Below, in pieces: positions 50,932 through 59,322 of a stretch of 64,000 nt of DNA (within the stretch, counting starts at the first letter, position 1; each line of letters starts with the position of its first letter). The stretch is taken from NCBI GenBank assembly GCA_019115985.1, contig DXCN01000048.1:1-64000 (forward strand), given 5' to 3'. Under the pieces are notes generated by a model. That model did not search any database and had not been told where the DNA came from. It was given only the letters and a program-made list of their open reading frames with translations. The stretch is from Candidatus Rothia avicola. Its GTDB lineage: Bacteria > Actinomycetota > Actinomycetes > Actinomycetales > Micrococcaceae. The translations under genes and the position numbers were made by a program.

Positions 50932-51839
50932 TGACTCAAACTACACAGCTCCGAGACAAGGCTCGTTACACTTTCGGTGGAGACGAATTCCTCTTTGTCG
51001 AAATTGACGAAGCTATGAGCCTTGCCGCAAATATACGCGCTATGGGTATCGCGAAGGGGCTCCAAAGCAAAGCTGTAGAAGGCATCGTAGAGATTTGTCC
51101 CGCCAACGCATCTCTATTGATTCGCTTTGACCCAGATATCCTATCTCCTAGCGATCTTCGACAAATTATTGAAAGCCTAGAAGAAGAAACTAAAAATACC
51201 GAGAATTTGACCTTTGAATCTCGTGTCGTTGAAGTGCCTGTTTGGTATCAAGACAAATACACTAGCGAAGTCGTGGAACGGTTTCGCGAAGGCTATCACC
51301 AAGAGCCAGATCTTACTGATTTAGAATATGCAGCAAAAATCAATGGAGAGTCTTCCGTTGAGGATTTTATTCGCCGCCATCATGAGAATCCTTGGCTAGT
51401 GACCATGGTGGGGTTTGTGGCAGGTCTTCCCTTCATGTACCAGCTTGTTGAGGGCGAGCGCCAAATTGAAGTACCTAAATATCTCAGCCCTCGCCCTTCT
51501 AGCACCCCAAAACTTACCGTAGGTCATGGTGGCTGCTTTGCCTGTATCTATTCTGTTGAGGGAGCAGGCGGCTATCAGATGTTCGGAGTAGCAGCTGGTC
51601 CTATCTTTGATCCATCTCAAAGCTTGCCAAATATGAAGGACTCCATGGTCTTTTTCCGCCCTGGAGACATCGTAAAGTTCAAGCCTGTTTCTGAGGAGGA
51701 ATATATGCGTCTTCAGCAGGAAGTTGAAGCTGGAACTTTCGAATATAGGACCTATCCGGTGCAGTTTGATACATCTAAAGCGTTGGCTGACCGTGAACGG
51801 TACAATCGCGAACTTCTGGAGGTGCTCCATGGCCGTTAA
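50931..51839 (+). CDS. pxpB: 5-oxoprolinase subunit B, KipI family
   Basis: A 302-residue protein of the KipI/allophanate hydrolase subunit 1 family. The family blocks run from RYTFGGDEFLFVEIDEAMSL (~12) through VVEVPVWYQD (~98), NPWLVTMVGFVAGLPFMY (~147), YLSPRPSSTPK (~180), GGCFACIYSVEGAGGYQMFG (~202) and FRPGDIVKF (~237). It is longer than the usual 210-240 residues; the extra part is a charged segment around 105-140 (EVVERFREGYHQEP) and a C-terminal helical extension. Translation is coupled to accC and to pxpC, which it overlaps by 11 bases. Confidence 0.88.
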   Translation: MTQTTQLRDKARYTFGGDEFLFVEIDEAMSLAANIRAMGIAKGLQSKAVEGIVEICPANASLLIRFDPDILSPSDLRQIIESLEEETKNTENLTFESRVVEVPVWYQDKYTSEVVERFREGYHQEPDLTDLEYAAKINGESSVEDFIRRHHENPWLVTMVGFVAGLPFMYQLVEGERQIEVPKYLSPRPSSTPKLTVGHGGCFACIYSVEGAGGYQMFGVAAGPIFDPSQSLPNMKDSMVFFRPGDIVKFKPVSEEEYMRLQQEVEAGTFEYRTYPVQFDTSKALADRERYNRELLEVLHGR

Positions 51840-52794
51840 GATTCAGCAGCCCGGTTTGCTTACATCGGTTCAGGATCGTGGTCGCACTGGCTACTACCAC
51901 TTAGGTATCCCACAAGGTGGTGCACTTGATCAGTACTCGTATGAGCTGGCTAATGCGCTAGTAGGCAATCAGGGTGGTGAAGCAGCGCTAGAGTGTACCT
52001 ATATGGGGCCTGCATTTGAAGTCCTCGATAACACTCAGATGGCTGTTACAGGTGCACCGGTGGATGTTCTAGTCAACGGGAACCAGCAACCTACGTGGGC
52101 TACCATCGATTTGGTTGCGGGCGATATTGTAACTTTTGGTTATCTGACCCAGGGAGCCCGCTTCTACATTGCTTTTGGTGGCGGCATAGACGTACCTGAA
52201 GTATTAGGAAGCCGCTCAACGTATCCACTAGGCGCACTGGGTGGCTTTAAGGGGCGCAAGCTCGAAGCTGGAGATGAAATCCCAGTAGGAATTTCACACG
52301 ATGTTCAGTACGAACTGGCAAGCGAATACCACCCAGAATTTGGAGCAGAGTTTACCTACAGAGTTATACTTGGTCTTTATGACCATCTTCTTGATGAGCA
52401 AGGAGTGAAGAACCTTACGGAAGAGGAATGGTCTTTAACTCCTGTCGCTGACAGAGCAGGACTACGTTTCGATGGGCCCGGTGTCAGCTGGAAGCCTCGT
52501 GTGCAGCCCTTTGGTGCTGGTTCTGACCCTTCCAATATCGTGGATGCCGGTTACGCTGTAGGGTCTATCCAAATTCCTGGCGGTTCGCAGCCTATTATTC
52601 TTCATCGAGATGCTGTCTCTGGTGGAGGATACGCCATGGTGGCAACTGTGATAAGTGCTGATATGGATGCGGTAGCTCGTGCACAGCCCGGCGCTAAAGT
52701 TCGTTTTGAAACGGTAAGTGTTGAGGAAGCAGTCGAACTAAGACAACAGGCTAGAGAGCGGTTACGTGCAGCTTTAGCTTCATTGGATACATAG
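51829..52794 (+). CDS. pxpC: 5-oxoprolinase subunit C, KipA family
   Basis: A 321-residue protein of the KipA/allophanate hydrolase subunit 2 family. IQQPGLLTSVQDRGRTGYY (~5-23), GIPQGGALDQYSYELAN (~27), ARFYIAFGGGIDVPEVLGSRSTYPLGALGG (in parts, ~110-140), VADRAGLRFDGPG (~205), and VDAGYAVGSIQIPGGSQPIILHRDAVSGGGYA (in parts, ~243-275) are the hallmark blocks. Start ATG 51829 has GGAGG at 51815-51819. It ends the operon; a 108-bp hairpin element follows at 52819. Confidence 0.92.
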   Translation: MAVKIQQPGLLTSVQDRGRTGYYHLGIPQGGALDQYSYELANALVGNQGGEAALECTYMGPAFEVLDNTQMAVTGAPVDVLVNGNQQPTWATIDLVAGDIVTFGYLTQGARFYIAFGGGIDVPEVLGSRSTYPLGALGGFKGRKLEAGDEIPVGISHDVQYELASEYHPEFGAEFTYRVILGLYDHLLDEQGVKNLTEEEWSLTPVADRAGLRFDGPGVSWKPRVQPFGAGSDPSNIVDAGYAVGSIQIPGGSQPIILHRDAVSGGGYAMVATVISADMDAVARAQPGAKVRFETVSVEEAVELRQQARERLRAALASLDT

Positions 52795-52818
52795 GAGACT
52801 GCTGGTGAAGGAAAGATA

Positions 52819-52926
52819 GGTAGGGCGGGTTCGCAGCGAAGCTGCTGGCTCGGGGCTGGCGTGAATTGCTCGTGAGCGTTAGCGAACCAGCAAGAGGGTC
52901 AGCAGCGAGCGCGAACCCGCCCTACC
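52819..52926. repeat. 108-bp nested hairpin element
   Basis: The ends GGTAGGGCGGGTTCGC (52819-52834) and GCGAACCCGCCCTACC (52911-52926) are perfect inverted copies, and inside lie GCTGCTG/CAGCAG and GCTGG/CCAGC pairings. It would fold as one long stem with side stems. It terminates the PXP locus 2 region and may be a terminator, a repeat-type element or the scar of the insertion that brought the operon. Confidence 0.7.
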
Positions 52927-53049
52927 GTCATGCCCACACTGCTACCGCAACAAAACTCTCTTTCATCACTGCCGAGTAAGGCAGTGGCAGACACAGGCAG
53001 GCTTACGAGTACAGTAGATACGAAACACCCGCCTCGGCAAGGAGAGTCA

Positions 53050-53508
53050 GTGGCTATTGAACCGCAGCACACCCAGATTAAAGAGACCGCTTTTGCGCTG
53101 GCCCGTAAGTTTGGGTGGGCGCTGGAGTACAACGGCGGACTGGAGCTCGACGGTGAGTTTCTTGACGATGCTGACCTATCGGTGGAGCGCACCGAGGACG
53201 GTGTGCAGGTAGAGTACGTGCTCAACATCAGCTACGCCGATTCCACGGCCTACGGCTATACCCTCACTCGTGAGGCGGCGAGCGCGCCGTCGTCCGCTTT
53301 TGGGGCCGGCGCGTTTGGTCAGGACGCCGGCAGCCAGGCCCCTGCGCCTAGCAGCTTTGGTGCTGGGGCTAGTTTTGGCCTGGGGTCTTTCGCTACGGGT
53401 GGCTTGCCGGGTGAGAATGCGGTGACTCTGGCTGAGAAGTATTACATCACCACGCTGGCTGAGCTGATTGAGGCTGTTGAGGAGAAGCTCAACGCTCTGG
53501 CTCTTTAG
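53050..53508 (+). CDS. Hypothetical protein, YbjN-like
   Basis: A 152-residue protein starting at GTG 53050 with AAGGAG upstream. It has a charged N-terminal half (IKETAFALARKFGWALEYNG, DGEFLDDADLSVERTEDG), a Gly/Ala/Ser-rich low-complexity centre around residues ~80-120 (SSFGAGASFGLGSFATGG), and a helical C-terminus (AEKYYITTLAELIEAVEEKL). I do not firmly recognise a family; the N-terminal half recalls YbjN-like sensory-transduction proteins. No signal peptide. It stands between PXP locus 2 and an epimerase gene. Confidence 0.6.
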   Translation: MAIEPQHTQIKETAFALARKFGWALEYNGGLELDGEFLDDADLSVERTEDGVQVEYVLNISYADSTAYGYTLTREAASAPSSAFGAGAFGQDAGSQAPAPSSFGAGASFGLGSFATGGLPGENAVTLAEKYYITTLAELIEAVEEKLNALAL

Positions 53509-53603
53509 AAAAAGGTTTTTATGCCCTGCGCGTGCCTTCTTCTGCATCTCACCACTCAAAAGGTAAGGTTGCTTAAAATTCCTTTGGTTCCAGGAAGGTT
53601 GCC

Positions 53604-55022
53604 ATGGCTGACTTTACCTATACTGCCGCTTACCCCCACCCCGAAGATACGGTGCGCACCTGGTTTATGCGCCCCGGTGCCCTAACTCGGGCGACCCCTC
53701 ACTGGGCTGGGTCGGTCACTGAAGAGGGCAGTCCTCAGGAACCGGGAAGTACCGCTCATACCCGGGTGGCCCTGCCGCTGACCTCGGGCCTGCTGACCCT
53801 GCCGTGGGCAGCCCGCCATACTCGGGCGTCCGCCGATTCCTTTACCGATGAGCTGGCCCGCGGCCCCCTCTCGGCCTGGAAGCACACCCACGATTTCCGG
53901 CCCACCCCGGGCGATACGGTGGTGCGTGACAGCATTACTTTTAGGGTGCTCCCCACAGCCCCTACCCCAGTAGAAAAGGTGGGGGCTGGCGCCGAGCGAC
54001 TGGCTCAGGTAGCTGTTCAGAAACAGCTTGAGAAGGTCTTTGCTGCCCGCGAGCGCCGTATCTGCGCTGATCTTGATTTCCAGCAGCGCTATGAAAGTGG
54101 GCCTCTGACGGTAGTGGTTGCGGGAGCATCGGGCATGGTCGGCCGTCAGGTGGTTGCCCTGCTGACCGGTGGCGGGCATACGGTGCGCACGCTGGTCCGT
54201 CGCGCCCCCGAGGCGGAGCACGAGTTCCGCTGGGACCCTTCTGCCGGCAAGATCGATGCTGCCGCTTTTGAGGGTGCGGACGCCGTCATCCACCTGGGCG
54301 GGGCCAGCATCAACCAGCGTTTTACCGAGGAGAATAAGAAGAAGATTCTTACCTCCCGTGTTGAATCCACGACCCTGCTGGCAACAACTCTGGCTGAGCT
54401 TGTGCAACAGAGGGGTGCGGACGCTGCCCCGCAGGTTTTCGTCTGCGCTTCGGCGGTGGGGTTTTACGGTGCTGACCGGGGTAATGAGGTGCTCACTGAA
54501 GAAGATAGCGCCGGGCGTGGCTTCTTGGCGGAGGTGTGCCAGGCGTGGGAGGCTGCCTGCCAGCCTGCCCGCGAGGCTGGACTTCGAGTGGTTAACGTGC
54601 GTACCGGCCTGGTGCAATCCGTCCTGGGCGGCATGTTGCGCCTGCAACTTCCGGCGTTCTTGAGCGGGATCGGTGGCTGGGTTGGTTCGGGTGAGCAGGT
54701 GCAGAGCTGGATTAGCCTGGACGACATTGCCGGTATCTACGTACACGCTGTTCTCACTGAAAAGTTAGAAGGGTCGGTAAATGCGGTGGCACCCACACCG
54801 GTGACAGCTAAGACTTTAGCGAAGACGGTGGGTAGGGTGCTGCGCCGCCCCGTCCTCCTGCCCATCCCAGCTGCTGCACCCGCTCTGCTTCTGGGGAAAG
54901 AAGGAGTTCAGGAGCTGGCGCTAGCAAGCCAGCGCGCCAGTGCCGATAAGCTGCTGGCCAGCGGTTACGTTTTCTTTGAGCCAGAACTTGAGCAGGCCCT
55001 GGCCCATGAGCTCGTCCGCTAG
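53604..55022 (+). CDS. TIGR01777 family NAD-dependent epimerase with SRPBCC-like N-terminal domain
   Basis: A 472-residue protein with two parts. Residues ~1-155 resemble a START/SRPBCC-like domain (VRTWFMRPGALTRATPHW, TLPWAARHTRAS, SAWKHTHDFRPTPGDTVVRD). Residues ~170-470 are an SDR-type epimerase: LTVVVAGASGMVGRQVVALL (Rossmann GxxGxxG), HLGGASINQRFTEENKK, FVCASAVGFYGADRGNEVLTE and WISLDDIAGIYVHAV are the TIGR01777 hallmarks. It is also found in Micrococcaceae as a cell-division-associated SulA-like protein in some annotations; substrate unknown. GGAAGG precedes ATG 53604. Confidence 0.88.
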   Translation: MADFTYTAAYPHPEDTVRTWFMRPGALTRATPHWAGSVTEEGSPQEPGSTAHTRVALPLTSGLLTLPWAARHTRASADSFTDELARGPLSAWKHTHDFRPTPGDTVVRDSITFRVLPTAPTPVEKVGAGAERLAQVAVQKQLEKVFAARERRICADLDFQQRYESGPLTVVVAGASGMVGRQVVALLTGGGHTVRTLVRRAPEAEHEFRWDPSAGKIDAAAFEGADAVIHLGGASINQRFTEENKKKILTSRVESTTLLATTLAELVQQRGADAAPQVFVCASAVGFYGADRGNEVLTEEDSAGRGFLAEVCQAWEAACQPAREAGLRVVNVRTGLVQSVLGGMLRLQLPAFLSGIGGWVGSGEQVQSWISLDDIAGIYVHAVLTEKLEGSVNAVAPTPVTAKTLAKTVGRVLRRPVLLPIPAAAPALLLGKEGVQELALASQRASADKLLASGYVFFEPELEQALAHELVR

Positions 55023-55126
55023 TTTTCTTATTCACCGAAACGTCACCTAAAACAGCGGCGGGGCGGTACGAAGCGGGCTATTCTGTTGAATGACACACAT
55101 CATCATTCACCGAGCGAAAGATTAGC

Positions 55127-57565
55127 ATGTCTTCTTCTCTCTCCCGCCGTCTTGCTGGCCTGGCCGCAAGTGGCGCAACCGTTGTTGCCCTGGTTGTTGC
55201 CCCCGTTCCGGGTGCAGATGCAGCCGATACCACCACCCTGACCCTGCTGAACATTAACGACTTCCACGGTCGTATTTCCACCAGCATCGCTATGGGCCTA
55301 GCCAACACCATCCAGACCGAGCGTGCAGCTGCCACCGATGGCTCCCTGCTGCTGTCTGCTGGCGATAACGTGGGGGCTTCTCTCTACGTTTCCAGCGTTC
55401 AGAAGGACCAGCCCACCCTGGACTACCTGAACGCCCTGGGCCTCTCAGCCAGCGCCGTGGGTAACCACGAGTTCGACGCCGGCATGGATGACCTGGTTAA
55501 CCGCATCATCCCCGCGTCCTCTTTCACCTACCTGGGCGCCAACGTTCTGAAGGCTGACGGTACCCCCGCCCTGGAGCCCTACTACACCACCGAGGTCAAT
55601 GGCACTACCGTTGCCGTCATCGGTGCTGTCACCACCGAAACCCCGCAGCTGACCGACCCGTCAGCGCTGGCGTCCGTACAGTTCACTGACCCCATTGAGG
55701 CAGTGAACAAGTACGCCGCCCAGCTCTCTGACGGCGATGCGAGCAACGGCGAGGCCGACGTCATCATCGCTGAGTACCACGAGGGCGTAGACACCTCAGC
55801 CCCCGAGGCAGACGCGATCATCAACCAGACCAGCGCCGCTGTAGACGCTATTTTTACCGGCCACACCCACGCCGAATACGTCATTGACGGCGCTGTTCCC
55901 GGCCTGGCTGGCAAGACCCGCCCCGTCATTCAGACCGGCAACTACGGCGATAACCTGGGCAAGGTTGTGCTGACCCTGGACGCCGACAAGAACGTCACCG
56001 CCTACTCCTCTGAGCTGGTCAAGCGTATGAGCGCCCCCACCGCTGAAGAAATTGCAGCCGACCCCGTCCTGGCTAAGGTGAGCACCATCGTCACCAACGC
56101 TAACGCCTACGCCACCGAGCAGGGTTCTGTTGTGGCGGGCCAGGTCAGTGCCCCCATCACCACCGGTTTTGACTCCGCTAAGGAGACCCAGGGTGGCTTT
56201 GACATGCGCAACTACGAGTCCACCATGGGCCACCTGGTTGCCGACATGTACCTGGCTGCCGCTAACTCCACCGGCCGCACCCCCGCCGACATCGGTATCG
56301 TCAACCCCGGCGGTCTGCGCGATGAGCTGCCCGGCGGCCTGCGCACCTCACTGGGCCTGGCGGTGAACCAGAACGTACGCGTCATGGACATCGTCAACGT
56401 GACCCCCTTCGCCAATAACCTCTGGACCACCGAGCTCACCGGCGCCCAGCTCAAGACCGTACTCGAAGAGCAGTGGCAGCAGAACTCAGCAGGCGAAATG
56501 GCAACCCGCCCCTACCTGCAGCTGGGCTTCTCATCGAATGTCACCTACACCTACACTGGCTCCCCCGACGCTGAGGGCTACGCAACCCGCGGCTCCAACG
56601 TGCTCGATGTGTACGTCAACGGCAAGAAGGTTGAGGATGCCGATACCTATACTGTCGCTATCCCCAGCTTCCTGCTGGGTGGCGGCGACAACTTTGGCAC
56701 CCTCTCCCAGGGCACTAACGCCAAGGACACAGCCCTGGTAGATTCAGATGCCTTCGTTGAATACTTCAAGAAGGCTGGCACCGTTGACCCCAACTTCGCC
56801 AAGCAGGCTGTGCGCGTTGCTAACCTGGCTGATACCTACGATGCCAACGGCACCCTGGCCTTCTCCCTGGCTGACCTGAACGTCCGTAGCTACGGCGTAC
56901 CCGCTCTGACCGCACTGAAGGTTACCGTGGGCGGCGTTGAGGTTGGCACCGTCGCTGTAGCCGAGGACGGCACCGCGGCAGTTTCCCTGGACCTGGCAGG
57001 TAAGGGCGTCACCAACGGCACCCACGAGATTGTGCTGACCGATGCAGCCGGTACTACTGGCACCACCGTCCGCCTCTCAGCTAACTTCACCGGTGAGGTT
57101 GTTGAGCCTACCCCCGCACCCTCCGATGAGCCTACCCCCGCACCCTCCGATGAGCCTACTGTCGCCCCCTCTGCTGAGCCGACCGTTGAGCCCACCATCG
57201 AGCCGACCGCCGCTCCCAGCTCCGACAGCACCGTCGTAGCACCTGCGCCTTCAGCTACCGCCTTTGAGTACGAGAACTGCGCTGCTGTGTGGGACGATTT
57301 GGGCCGCCCCATCAAGTCCGATGAGGCAGGCTTCCACCAGGGCCTAGATGCCGATAAGGACGGCGTAGGCTGCGAGCAGGACCCCAACTACACCAACAAG
57401 GCTGAGGACGGCAGCGCCATCAAGACCTCTACCTCTTCAGGTAGCAGCTCTTCCGGCCGCCTGGCCCACACCGGTTTCACCGCTTCTCTGATTGCCGGTG
57501 CAGGTGCCCTGACCCTGCTTGCCGGTGGTGCTGCCCTGGTAGCTAACCGCCGCCGCAAGGCCTAA
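55127..57565 (+). CDS. LAXTG-anchored 5'-nucleotidase/metallophosphatase with Excalibur domain
   Basis: An 812-residue wall-bound hydrolase. After a signal peptide (~1-30), the metallophosphatase domain has LLNINDFHGRIS (~41), GDNVGASLY (~82), AVGNHEFDAGMDDL (~110) and FTGHTHAEYV (~240), the metal-ligand motifs of UshA-like enzymes. The 5'-nucleotidase C-terminal domain follows (~340-560; PGGLRDELPGG, MDIVNVTPFANNLW). A Thr/Pro-rich linker with repeated EPTPAPSD units leads to an Excalibur calcium-binding motif (YENCAAVWDDLGRP and DADKDGVGCEQDP, ~705-750), then LAHTG, a hydrophobic helix and NRRRKA. It dephosphorylates extracellular nucleotides, by family. It is a single gene. Confidence 0.9.
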   Translation: MSSSLSRRLAGLAASGATVVALVVAPVPGADAADTTTLTLLNINDFHGRISTSIAMGLANTIQTERAAATDGSLLLSAGDNVGASLYVSSVQKDQPTLDYLNALGLSASAVGNHEFDAGMDDLVNRIIPASSFTYLGANVLKADGTPALEPYYTTEVNGTTVAVIGAVTTETPQLTDPSALASVQFTDPIEAVNKYAAQLSDGDASNGEADVIIAEYHEGVDTSAPEADAIINQTSAAVDAIFTGHTHAEYVIDGAVPGLAGKTRPVIQTGNYGDNLGKVVLTLDADKNVTAYSSELVKRMSAPTAEEIAADPVLAKVSTIVTNANAYATEQGSVVAGQVSAPITTGFDSAKETQGGFDMRNYESTMGHLVADMYLAAANSTGRTPADIGIVNPGGLRDELPGGLRTSLGLAVNQNVRVMDIVNVTPFANNLWTTELTGAQLKTVLEEQWQQNSAGEMATRPYLQLGFSSNVTYTYTGSPDAEGYATRGSNVLDVYVNGKKVEDADTYTVAIPSFLLGGGDNFGTLSQGTNAKDTALVDSDAFVEYFKKAGTVDPNFAKQAVRVANLADTYDANGTLAFSLADLNVRSYGVPALTALKVTVGGVEVGTVAVAEDGTAAVSLDLAGKGVTNGTHEIVLTDAAGTTGTTVRLSANFTGEVVEPTPAPSDEPTPAPSDEPTVAPSAEPTVEPTIEPTAAPSSDSTVVAPAPSATAFEYENCAAVWDDLGRPIKSDEAGFHQGLDADKDGVGCEQDPNYTNKAEDGSAIKTSTSSGSSSSGRLAHTGFTASLIAGAGALTLLAGGAALVANRRRKA

Positions 57566-57624
57566 GAGCTGGCTTTCATAGGCTAGATACCGCGATTGCA
57601 CTAAAGACCTAGTCTGCCCTCGCA

Positions 57625-57690
57625 AAGGGACCAGATTACTCCGCATTGTATGTGTTGCGTACAAGGACTATCGGAGTAATCTGGTCCCTT
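57625..57690 (+). terminator. Long perfect stem after the nucleotidase gene
   Basis: AAGGGACCAGATTACTCCG (57625-57643) pairs with CGGAGTAATCTGGTCCCTT (57672-57690) over 19 bp without mismatch, with a 28-base loop. A T-run is weak, so it may be a terminator or an RNA-stabilising or regulatory hairpin. Confidence 0.6.
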
Positions 57691-57712
57691 ACCCTTTGCT
57701 CTGACCGCTACC

Positions 57713-58036
57713 ATGGACACTATGCCCCTCGATGTCCTCTCCACCCCTGCCCTTTCCCTTACAGGCCTACTTGCCGCGGGCGTCCGCGCCGCCGAAGCAA
57801 CCGGAACCCAGCTCAGCCTCTTCGGTTGGTTCTTCTACCCCCTACTCTTTCTCTCCATGGGCCTGGCGATTTTCTGCGTGCTCACCGTGCACCGCCAGCC
57901 CCACCTGAGCGAAACCCAGAAGCTCAAGTGGCTGCTCTTTACCCTTTTTATTCCCATCGTGGGCCCCCTGGCCTACTGGCTGCGCATGCGCTCTGACCGG
58001 CGTGAGCACGCCGAAGGCACAACCCGCTCACTCTGA
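57713..58036 (+). CDS. PLDc_N domain-containing protein
   Basis: A 107-residue membrane protein of the phospholipase-D nuclease N-terminal domain (PLDc_N) type. Two helices are evident (~38-60: GWFFYPLLFLSMGLAIFCVL; ~73-90: LFTLFIPIVGPLAYWL in part) with the IPIVGPLAYW motif typical of the family. Function is unknown; many members are immunity or membrane-associated small proteins. An alternative start at 57722 is possible. Confidence 0.75.
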   Translation: MDTMPLDVLSTPALSLTGLLAAGVRAAEATGTQLSLFGWFFYPLLFLSMGLAIFCVLTVHRQPHLSETQKLKWLLFTLFIPIVGPLAYWLRMRSDRREHAEGTTRSL

Positions 58037-58123
58037 GAGCGAACCGGGCGGGCAGTAGGCAGCGCAGCCTGCAGGCAGGCGTAGAGTGAGAGGTGGCAAG
58101 AACACGTCACCAAGGAGATTCCC

Positions 58124-59188
58124 GTGCCTATCACCGTCAAAGCCCTGCAAAAATTTGGCCCCGACCAGCCCTTTAAAGTCACCGAAATTGAGCGTCGCGA
58201 CCCCCGCGAGGACGACGTCGTCATCAAGATTGAGGCAGCCGGTATCTGCCACTCCGACATTCACACCATCCACAACGAGTGGGGCCAAGCCCACTTCCCC
58301 CTGGCTGTAGGCCACGAGATCGCGGGTACTGTTGAGGCTGTTGGCTCTGCCGTCACCAAGTTCAAGGTGGGCGACCGCGTGGGCGTTGGCTGCCTGGTCA
58401 ACTCCTGTGGCGAGTGCGAGCAGTGCGCCGCCGGCTTCGAGAACAACTGCCTGAACGGCTCTGTGGGCACCTACAATTCCAAGGACGTGGACAGCACCAT
58501 CACCCAGGGTGGCTACGCCCAGAAGGTCACCGTCAATGAGCGCTTCGTTATGCGCATTCCCGACGCCCTGGACTTCGATGTGGCAGCGCCCCTGCTCTGC
58601 GCCGGCATCACCACCTACTCACCCCTGGCCCGCTGGGGCGTTAAGCCCGGAATGAAGGTAGCCGTGATGGGCCTGGGTGGCCTGGGGCACATGGGTGTGC
58701 AGATTGCTGCCGCTATGGGCGCTGAGGTCACCGTGCTCTCCCGCAACCTCAAGAAGGCGGACGCCGCCGCCCAGCTGGGTGCCGCCCGCACCCTGGCTAC
58801 CACCGACGAGAACTTCTTCACCGACCACCGCGGTGAGTTCGACCTAATTCTCAACACCATCTCAGCCCCCATCAGCCTGGACGCCTACCTGGGCCTGCTC
58901 AAGCCCCGCGGCATTCTCTCGGTTGTTGGCCTGCCCCCGGAGGCCCTAGAAATTCACATGAACCGCCTGATTGGGGGCGGCAAGGTGCTGACCGGCAACA
59001 ACATCGGCGGCATTCCCGAAACCCAGGAGATGCTGGACTTCTGCGCCGAGCACGGTATCGGCGCCGTCATCGAAAAGATCGGCGTGGACGAGGTCGATGC
59101 CGCCTACGAGCGCGTTGTCGCCGGCGACGTCCAGTTCCGCGTGGTGATCGACACCGCAACCTTCGACAACGCTGAGGTCAGCGCCTAG
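58124..59188 (+). CDS. Zinc-dependent alcohol dehydrogenase, YahK/CAD type
   Basis: A 354-residue medium-chain dehydrogenase. GICHSDIHTIHNEWG (~45) with the catalytic Cys, PLAVGHEIAGTVEAVG (~64) with the His and Glu, and NSCGECEQCAAGFENNC (~90-106) with the four structural-zinc Cys residues; GLGGLGHMGVQIAAAMGAEV (~180) is the Rossmann fold. NADP-dependent reduction of aldehydes is the usual activity of this subfamily. GTG 58124 is preceded by AAGGAG. It is a single gene without visible partners. Confidence 0.92.
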   Translation: MPITVKALQKFGPDQPFKVTEIERRDPREDDVVIKIEAAGICHSDIHTIHNEWGQAHFPLAVGHEIAGTVEAVGSAVTKFKVGDRVGVGCLVNSCGECEQCAAGFENNCLNGSVGTYNSKDVDSTITQGGYAQKVTVNERFVMRIPDALDFDVAAPLLCAGITTYSPLARWGVKPGMKVAVMGLGGLGHMGVQIAAAMGAEVTVLSRNLKKADAAAQLGAARTLATTDENFFTDHRGEFDLILNTISAPISLDAYLGLLKPRGILSVVGLPPEALEIHMNRLIGGGKVLTGNNIGGIPETQEMLDFCAEHGIGAVIEKIGVDEVDAAYERVVAGDVQFRVVIDTATFDNAEVSA

Positions 59189-59322
59189 CCGACCACCGGC
59201 GTCCTCATCTTGAGGTAACTAGGGCCCCGCCCGCCAAAGTGTGTGCGGGGTCTTAGCCTGCCTAGGGCCGCCGGGCAGTATTCTTAGGAACAGGACAAGC
59301 TTTCATTCCAAGGAGAATTTCT

